Assembly (NCBI GenBank): GCA_002476905.1 | Contig: DLND01000024.1 | Span: forward strand, 1-9,961 | DNA length: 9,961 nucleotides | Direction: 5' to 3' | Source: Flavobacteriales bacterium UBA7519 | GTDB lineage: Bacteria > Bacteroidota > Bacteroidia > Flavobacteriales > Weeksellaceae | In this document: piece after piece, positions 6,382-9,961 of the stretch | Layout of the letters: each line of letters starts with the position of its first letter | Numbering within the stretch: position 1 is the stretch's first letter | Notes under the pieces: model-generated | The model's database searches: none | What the model was told of the DNA's origin: nothing | Seen by the model: the letters and a program-made list of their open reading frames with translations, nothing else | Position numbers and translations under genes: made by a program

Positions 6382-6978
6382 ATGAAGAAACATATAAAAA
6401 GAAGGCTGCGACACACAAGATATATTTTTTACCAAGAGACTTTGGTCGATTTCAAAGACCATTTTTGGTCATTTCTTGGCGCTTTTTTTGGGATTGGATT
6501 GATTGCTTTTTTGCAGTCACAACATTTGACCGAGATTGAAAATGTATTTCTAATTGGTTCATTCGGCGCATCAAGTGTTTTGATTTATGGCGCTGTTAAT
6601 AGTCCTTTGGCACAACCCAGAAATCTGATTGGCGGACACGTTTTATCAGCTTTAGTTGGTGTTACGGCTTATAAATTCTTACCAGATATTCTTTGGTTGA
6701 ATGCTTCTATTTCAGTCGCTTCATCTATTGTTGTGATGCAGATTACCAAAACAATGCATCCGCCAGGTGGTGCAACAGCTTTGATTGCTGTTCTTCCAGC
6801 TGGAAAAATTCAAGCTTTGGGTTATTGGTATGCTTTGTCGCCTGTTTTGAGTGGCGTTCTGATTTTGTTAGTTATGGCTTTGATTTTCAATAATATTCCG
6901 AAAGGAAGGAAATATCCGCATCACATCAAGCAAACCAAATATTTCCATATGAGGAGAATGCTGAAGAATAAAAATTAA
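6382..6978 (+). CDS. HPP family integral membrane protein
   Basis: Inner-membrane protein of 198 residues with a basic cytoplasmic N-terminus and about five membrane segments (near 28-46, 54-71, 88-104, 107-124 and 146-170). The family signatures are GSFGASSVLIYG (about 60-71), SPLAQPRNLIGGH (about 74-86) and the HPP motif in MHPPGGATA (H126, P127, P128). HPP proteins in cyanobacteria and plastids have been linked to nitrite transport. Whether this one carries nitrite is not shown. There are no nitrogen-metabolism genes nearby, and it is co-transcribed with a DUF885 lipoprotein. It ends tail to tail with nth: its TAA stop and the nth TAA stop share the bases TTAA at 6975-6978. Confidence 0.9.
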   Translation: MKKHIKRRLRHTRYIFYQETLVDFKDHFWSFLGAFFGIGLIAFLQSQHLTEIENVFLIGSFGASSVLIYGAVNSPLAQPRNLIGGHVLSALVGVTAYKFLPDILWLNASISVASSIVVMQITKTMHPPGGATALIAVLPAGKIQALGYWYALSPVLSGVLILLVMALIFNNIPKGRKYPHHIKQTKYFHMRRMLKNKN

Positions 6979-7601
6979 GTTTTTTCTGGAAACAAAAGCT
7001 TCGGAATAAAATCCTTTTCTTTATTTCCTCTCGCCGGCGCATATTCTCTTCCGTAAAAAATAATCTGAAGATGAAGCTTATTCCAAACATTTTCATTCCA
7101 AAGATTTTTTGCATCTCTTTCGGTTTCTACTACGTTTTTTCCTGAAGTTAATTTCCATTGTGTCATCAATCTATGGATATGTGTATCAACCGGAAATGCA
7201 GGAAAACCAAATCCTTGGCTCATTACAACAGAAGCTGTTTTGTGACCAACACCAGCCAGACTTTCCAGTTCTTCGAAGGTCTGAGGGACCACAGAATTGT
7301 GCTTTTCAACAAGTACTTCCGCCATTTTTTTCAAGTTTTTCGCTTTGGAATTGGCAAGTCCAATTTCTTTGATGAGTTCCTTGATTTCTTCCACGCTCAG
7401 CTTAGCCATTTTCTCAGGCGTATCAGCAACAGCAAAAAGTTTTGGTGTGATTTGGTTCACTTTTTTGTCCGTCGTCTGTGCAGAGAGTGCGACCGCAACC
7501 ATAAGAGTATAAGCATCTTTGTGATCCAGCGGAATCGGAACTTCGGGGTATAATTTTTCTAATTCTTCCTGAACAATCTGCGCTCTTTGCTTTTTCGTCA
7601 T
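6975..7601 (-). CDS. nth: Endonuclease III, lacking the iron-sulfur cysteines
   Basis: Base-excision-repair enzyme: a DNA glycosylase and AP lyase that removes oxidised pyrimidines. The 208 residues match the length of E. coli Nth (211). The helix-hairpin-helix LAGVGHKTA (115-123) carries the catalytic lysine K121, and VDTHIHRL (138-145) carries the catalytic aspartate D139. The N-terminal core ALSAQTTDKKVNQ (38-50) is also typical. The C-terminus departs from the classic form. Where Nth normally has C-x6-C-x2-C-x5-C holding a 4Fe-4S cluster, this protein has YGREYAPARGNKEKDFIPK, and the whole protein has no cysteine. Some flavobacterial Nth proteins appear, from memory, to share this C-terminus, so it is probably a natural cluster-free lineage rather than damage. 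The start at 7601 gives the normal N-terminus. Its 5' end contains the -33 box of the divergent bcp promoter. Confidence 0.92.
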   Translation of the reverse strand: MTKKQRAQIVQEELEKLYPEVPIPLDHKDAYTLMVAVALSAQTTDKKVNQITPKLFAVADTPEKMAKLSVEEIKELIKEIGLANSKAKNLKKMAEVLVEKHNSVVPQTFEELESLAGVGHKTASVVMSQGFGFPAFPVDTHIHRLMTQWKLTSGKNVVETERDAKNLWNENVWNKLHLQIIFYGREYAPARGNKEKDFIPKLLFPEKT

Positions 7602-7617
7602 TTTGATGCTAAATTTG
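7586..7617 (+). promoter_or_regulatory. Promoter of bcp
   Basis: TTTG (7586-7589), a 20-base spacer and TAAATTTG (7610-7617) match the Bacteroidota promoter exactly. Transcription should start near 7623-7625, about 14 bases before the ATG at 7638. This excludes the upstream TTG at 7587 as the start of bcp, because that codon would not be transcribed. The -33 box lies inside the first codons of nth. Confidence 0.75.
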
Positions 7618-7623
7618 TATCAA

Positions 7624-7631
7624 CAAAAATA
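7624..7631 (-). promoter_or_regulatory. Possible -7 box of the nth promoter
   Basis: TATTTTTG on the minus strand matches TAnnTTTG and lies 22 bases before the nth ATG. No TTTG is seen at the -33 distance. It is only 6 bases from the bcp -7 box and faces it. Confidence 0.3.
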
Positions 7632-7637
7632 GAAATT

Positions 7638-8084
7638 ATGTTGAAGGTTGGCGATTCTTTACCGGAATTTGTTGGAACAAATCAAGAAGGAAAAGAGATT
7701 AATTCAGAACAATTCAAAGGCAAAAAATTAGTTGTTTTCTTTTATCCAAAAGCAAGCACGCCAGGTTGTACTGCCGAAGCTTGTAATTTGCGCGACAATT
7801 ATTCAGTTTTGAAGAAGAAAGGTTATCAATTATTAGGAGTGAGTGCAGATTCTGTTAAGCGTCAAAAAAATTTCAGTGATAAAAATGAGTTGCCATTTGA
7901 TATCATAGCCGATGAGAATCACGATATCATTGGCAAATTTGGAGTTTGGCAGTTGAAAAAATTTATGGGGAGAGAGTTTATGGGAATTGTGAGAACCACT
8001 TTTGTTTTTGATGAAAACGGAATTTGTACTCAGGTTATCGATAAAGTTAAGACCAAAGACCACGCTGCGCAGATTTTGGAATAG
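7638..8084 (+). CDS. bcp: Thioredoxin-dependent thiol peroxidase (peroxiredoxin Q/BCP)
   Basis: Cytosolic peroxiredoxin that reduces hydrogen peroxide and organic hydroperoxides using thioredoxin. The 148 residues match the BCP subfamily. The active-site segment YPKASTPGCTAEACNLRD (36-53) has the peroxidatic cysteine C44 and the resolving cysteine C49 five residues later, the atypical 2-Cys arrangement of E. coli Bcp (C45 and C50). The thioredoxin-like fold is seen in KLVVFFYPK (30-38) and LLGVSADSVKRQKNF (63-77), and VRTTFVFDENG (about 116-126) carries the conserved Arg. The open frame extends back to a TTG at 7587. I chose the ATG at 7638 because it gives the normal N-terminus MLKVGDSLPEF and follows a consensus promoter. 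A palindromic element with a T-run follows the stop and probably ends the transcript. Confidence 0.94.
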   Translation: MLKVGDSLPEFVGTNQEGKEINSEQFKGKKLVVFFYPKASTPGCTAEACNLRDNYSVLKKKGYQLLGVSADSVKRQKNFSDKNELPFDIIADENHDIIGKFGVWQLKKFMGREFMGIVRTTFVFDENGICTQVIDKVKTKDHAAQILE

Positions 8085-8099
8085 AAATTAGCAAAACTC

Positions 8100-8168
8100 T
8101 CTCGCAGATTTTACAGATTTCGCAGATGAAAAACTCGCAATATCTGCCTAATCTGCGAGACTTTTTTT
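8100..8168 (+). terminator. CGCAGAT palindromic repeat acting as the bcp terminator
   Basis: TCTCGCAGATT (8100-8110) pairs perfectly over 11 bp with AATCTGCGAGA (8150-8160). Inside, GCAGAT (8122-8127) pairs with ATCTGC (8142-8147), giving a second stem. The left side also holds spaced direct copies of CAGATT or CGCAGAT (8103-8109, 8114-8119, 8121-8127). A run of seven T (8162-8168) follows the outer stem on the plus strand, so the structure fits an intrinsic terminator for bcp. The last two T and the next A are the stop codon of the convergent gene. CGCAGAT-type intergenic repeats are, from memory, common in flavobacterial genomes, so this is probably a dispersed element used as a terminator. 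Confidence 0.65.
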
Positions 8169-8646
8169 ACTTTATTGGAATCCAAATCTCTTCTTCAGCA
8201 GATTTATCATTCGGGTTATAATCCTCTCCAAAAATCTCAAAATGTGGTCTGTTGTCAACTTCAAATTGATTTTCTGGAATGACATTTTGAAATAGATATC
8301 TGAAAAGTTCCGGTCCATTTTCCGCTTTTCCTTTGTAATTAAAAACCAGATATTTTCCACTTGCTAATTCGAAAGTTTCAAAATCATTAGGATTATTATC
8401 GAAATCAGAAACTTCCGCCAAAGCGTATTTTCTGAAAGTTTGATTTCGTTTAAAATTGTCAGGATAGATTTGAAGCGAGAATAATTGATTGGAAATTCGG
8501 TTAACGATTTCATTTCTTCTCATCATAAATTTCTTCCAGACAATCTGTGTTTTATCATCCTGAAAAGAAGTTGTAATGCTGAATCCAATTAATTTCTTCG
8601 GTTCAATGATTTCGATGCGATGAGGCAGATTGAATTCAATTTTCAT
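8167..8646 (-). CDS. GyrI-like small-molecule-binding domain protein
   Basis: Cytosolic protein of 159 residues formed by a single GyrI-like / AraC effector-binding domain, with no DNA-binding domain. Typical features are an early beta strand PHRIEIIEPKKLIGF (8-22), the central ELASGKYLVFNYKG (about 93-106), the helix GPELFRYLFQNVIPE (about 111-125), the strand HFEIFGEDY (about 134-142) and the final family signature EEEIWIPIK (151-159). Stand-alone proteins of this fold bind or hydrolyse hydrophobic or cationic small molecules, or protect gyrase; the ligand here is unknown. Its start overlaps the end of the acetyltransferase gene by 11 bases, so the two are probably translated together. Confidence 0.85.
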   Translation of the reverse strand: MKIEFNLPHRIEIIEPKKLIGFSITTSFQDDKTQIVWKKFMMRRNEIVNRISNQLFSLQIYPDNFKRNQTFRKYALAEVSDFDNNPNDFETFELASGKYLVFNYKGKAENGPELFRYLFQNVIPENQFEVDNRPHFEIFGEDYNPNDKSAEEEIWIPIK

Positions 8647-9139
8647 AATATCTCAATTTTTCATTATCATCAGGGAAAATGACATATTTCTGGAACTTCA
8701 ATCCTAGTCTTTCGATTAATTTTTGAGAAGGAATATTTTCATCAGAAGTCATCGCAGAAATTTTTGTCAAACCAAAATTTGTAGCGACCAATTCTTTGAG
8801 TTTCGAAGCTGATTCATAAGCAAATCCTTTTCCTTCAAAATCAGGGAAAAAAGAAAAACCAATATCAGGAACCTCGATTCCGTCCCGAACAAATACCCCA
8901 ACAGCACCGATTTTTTTGTTGAGTTCTTTATGAATCACAACATAATTCCCATAGCCTAACTTTTCGATATGAGGAAGGAAACGATCGGTGATGTAATTCT
9001 CTGCATCTTCTTTAGTCCGAAGATTCCTGTCACCGATGTATTGGATGAATGATGGCATATTGTATAATTCGAGGAAAAAATCTGCGTCTTGCACTTCGGC
9101 AGGTTTTAAAATCAGTCTGTCGGTTTCGTAGTTGTTCAT
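8636..9139 (-). CDS. GNAT family N-acetyltransferase, RimJ/RimL type
   Basis: Cytosolic enzyme of 167 residues expected to move an acetyl group from acetyl-CoA to an amine. The start ETDRLILKPAEVQDADFF (5-22) is typical of the RimJ/RimL branch (Acetyltransf_3). The acetyl-CoA loop is in FPDFEGKGFAYESASKL (98-114), a variant of the R/Q-x-x-G-x-G/A motif with glutamate at the first position. The later motif NIPSQKLIERLGL (about 135-147) is also typical. The substrate (ribosomal protein, small amine or antibiotic) cannot be told. It lies 18 bp after the cation/proton antiporter gene and overlaps the GyrI-like gene, suggesting a three-gene operon. No resistance role can be claimed. Confidence 0.9.
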   Translation of the reverse strand: MNNYETDRLILKPAEVQDADFFLELYNMPSFIQYIGDRNLRTKEDAENYITDRFLPHIEKLGYGNYVVIHKELNKKIGAVGVFVRDGIEVPDIGFSFFPDFEGKGFAYESASKLKELVATNFGLTKISAMTSDENIPSQKLIERLGLKFQKYVIFPDDNEKLRYYEN

Positions 9140-9157
9140 TCATCAAAAATATAAATT

Positions 9158-9961
9158 CTAAGGTACGATAACTGTAAAAACGTAAGCAAAAAGATTCACT
9201 AATAATACAACGCCATATAAAACATTGGTCTTTCCTCTGTTCAATGAAAGCATAACGGTGTAAAGCGATAATCCGAGCAGGATCATAGATTTCGTATCTA
9301 GCCCTAAAACCAAGGGCAAATCAAAAATAATACAAACTACGGCTACGCAGGGAATCGTGAGACCAATGCTTGCTAAGGCAGAGCCAAGCGCCAGATTTAG
9401 GCTGGTCTGGAATTGGTTTCTTCGGGCAGCTTTTATGGCAGCCAATCCTTCCGGAAGTAATACCACAGCTGCAATGATAACGCCGACAAGTGATTCTGGA
9501 GCCCCAAAGCTCTGAACTACATTTTCAATCTGCGGAGAAAGGGATTTGGCCAAAAATACGACTACGCCCAAACAGAGAATTAAAAATAATAAACTAATGA
9601 AACTGGTGAGGTTGGAAGGTGGTTCAGCGTGTGTATCTTCATCACCTTCGGGAAGAAAATAGTTCCTGTGACGGACTGTCTGAACCATCAAAAAAGTGCC
9701 ATAAATAACAAGCGCAGCTACTGAGAAAAAAATGAGTTGAGAATTATTGAAAGAAGGCGTTATCTCACTGGTGGTATAATTTGGTAAGATTAAAGTCATT
9801 ACCACAATGGCGACCAAGCCTATTAAAGCCATATTTCCAGAGGATCGTGCGAAAAACTGTTCTTTGAATTTTACACCGCCTACCAGCAGGCAAGCGCCAA
9901 GTATCCCATTCAGGATTAGCATTATCGCAGCGAAAACCGTATCTCTTGGTAATGTTGCGGC
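9158..9961 (-). CDS. chaA: ChaA-like calcium (sodium)/proton antiporter, N-terminus outside the window
   Basis: Inner-membrane antiporter of the cation/Ca2+ exchanger superfamily that exports Ca2+, Na+ or K+ in exchange for protons. The open frame runs off the right edge. 267 residues are visible, and the first (AATLPRDTVFAAIMLILNG) match the middle of ChaA-type proteins, so an ATG at 9922 is internal and not the start. Following the visible part are several membrane segments, an acidic hydrophilic loop (EGDEDTHAE, counted from M at 9922 as 92-100), and the second exchanger repeat. That repeat includes ESLVGVIIAAVVLLPEG (143-159) with the conserved Glu, and ALGSALASIGLTIP (178-191). Full length is expected to be about 360 residues. 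Which ion it favours cannot be read from the sequence. It is probably the first visible gene of an operon with the acetyltransferase. Confidence 0.88.
   Translation of the reverse strand, partial: AATLPRDTVFAAIMLILNGILGACLLVGGVKFKEQFFARSSGNMALIGLVAIVVMTLILPNYTTSEITPSFNNSQLIFFSVAALVIYGTFLMVQTVRHRNYFLPEGDEDTHAEPPSNLTSFISLLFLILCLGVVVFLAKSLSPQIENVVQSFGAPESLVGVIIAAVVLLPEGLAAIKAARRNQFQTSLNLALGSALASIGLTIPCVAVVCIIFDLPLVLGLDTKSMILLGLSLYTVMLSLNRGKTNVLYGVVLLVNLFAYVFTVIVP

Noticed and set aside
7158..7553. 131-residue plus-strand open frame antisense to nth
   Set aside because: nth has complete catalytic motifs on the other strand, and the antisense product is rich in Phe, Cys and Arg with no recognisable domain.
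7587..7637. N-terminal extension of bcp from a TTG codon
   Set aside because: The bcp promoter -7 box (7610-7617) lies inside this stretch, and the ATG at 7638 gives the normal family N-terminus.
9144..9151. TATTTTTG on the minus strand as a separate promoter for the acetyltransferase gene
   Set aside because: There is no -33 box, and transcription would start at or inside the start codon. Co-transcription with the antiporter gene 18 bp upstream explains it better.
9158..9922. Complete antiporter gene starting at the ATG at 9922
   Set aside because: The frame stays open to the window edge with residues that match the inside of ChaA-type proteins, so the gene is cut by the edge.
1..9961. CRISPR array, prophage, transposase or toxin-antitoxin system
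   Set aside because: No regularly spaced repeats, phage or transposase motifs, or small paired toxin-antitoxin genes are visible. The only repeats are the two palindromic elements.

Overview
The window looks like chromosomal DNA of a low-GC member of the Bacteroidota, most likely a flavobacterium of the Chryseobacterium type. The evidence is AT-rich composition, almost no purine-rich Shine-Dalgarno sites, several promoters of the Bacteroidota form TTTG-N(17-23)-TAnnTTTG, a TonB with the N-terminal LDDIIFE..HKAYGAYAFR signature seen in that phylum, and two AT-rich palindromic intergenic elements of the kind common in its genomes. The genus is inferred from protein style, not proven.

Layout. 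On the minus strand from 4369 down to 1: an unknown, very acidic 152-residue protein; a TonB-type energy transducer; an ExbB/TolQ-type membrane protein; a second, shorter TonB-like protein one base after it; a 100-bp inverted-repeat element; folC (folylpolyglutamate synthase); and the 5' end of a tRNA whose promoter overlaps the last codon of folC. On the plus strand from 4581: a DUF885 zinc-peptidase-like lipoprotein and, 4 bp later, an HPP-family membrane protein. This pair meets nth (endonuclease III, minus strand) tail to tail, sharing TTAA at the stop codons. nth is divergent from bcp (thiol peroxidase, plus strand). bcp ends in a palindromic CGCAGAT element that probably terminates it. 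The right end is a minus-strand cluster: a ChaA-like cation/proton antiporter cut by the window edge, a GNAT acetyltransferase, and a GyrI-like ligand-binding protein.

Most genes are ordinary housekeeping. The most unusual part is the locus at 1511-3836. Two TonB-like proteins flank an ExbB-like protein, no ExbD is present, and the slot where ExbD usually lies holds a TonB paralogue. The two TonB-like C-termini align without gaps over 81 residues (44 identical) and share two cysteines. The ExbB-like protein has changed both threonines thought to line the proton path. This could be a specialised or non-canonical envelope energy-transduction complex. A second point of interest is an Nth that retains its catalytic Lys and Asp but has no cysteine at all, and so cannot carry the usual 4Fe-4S cluster.
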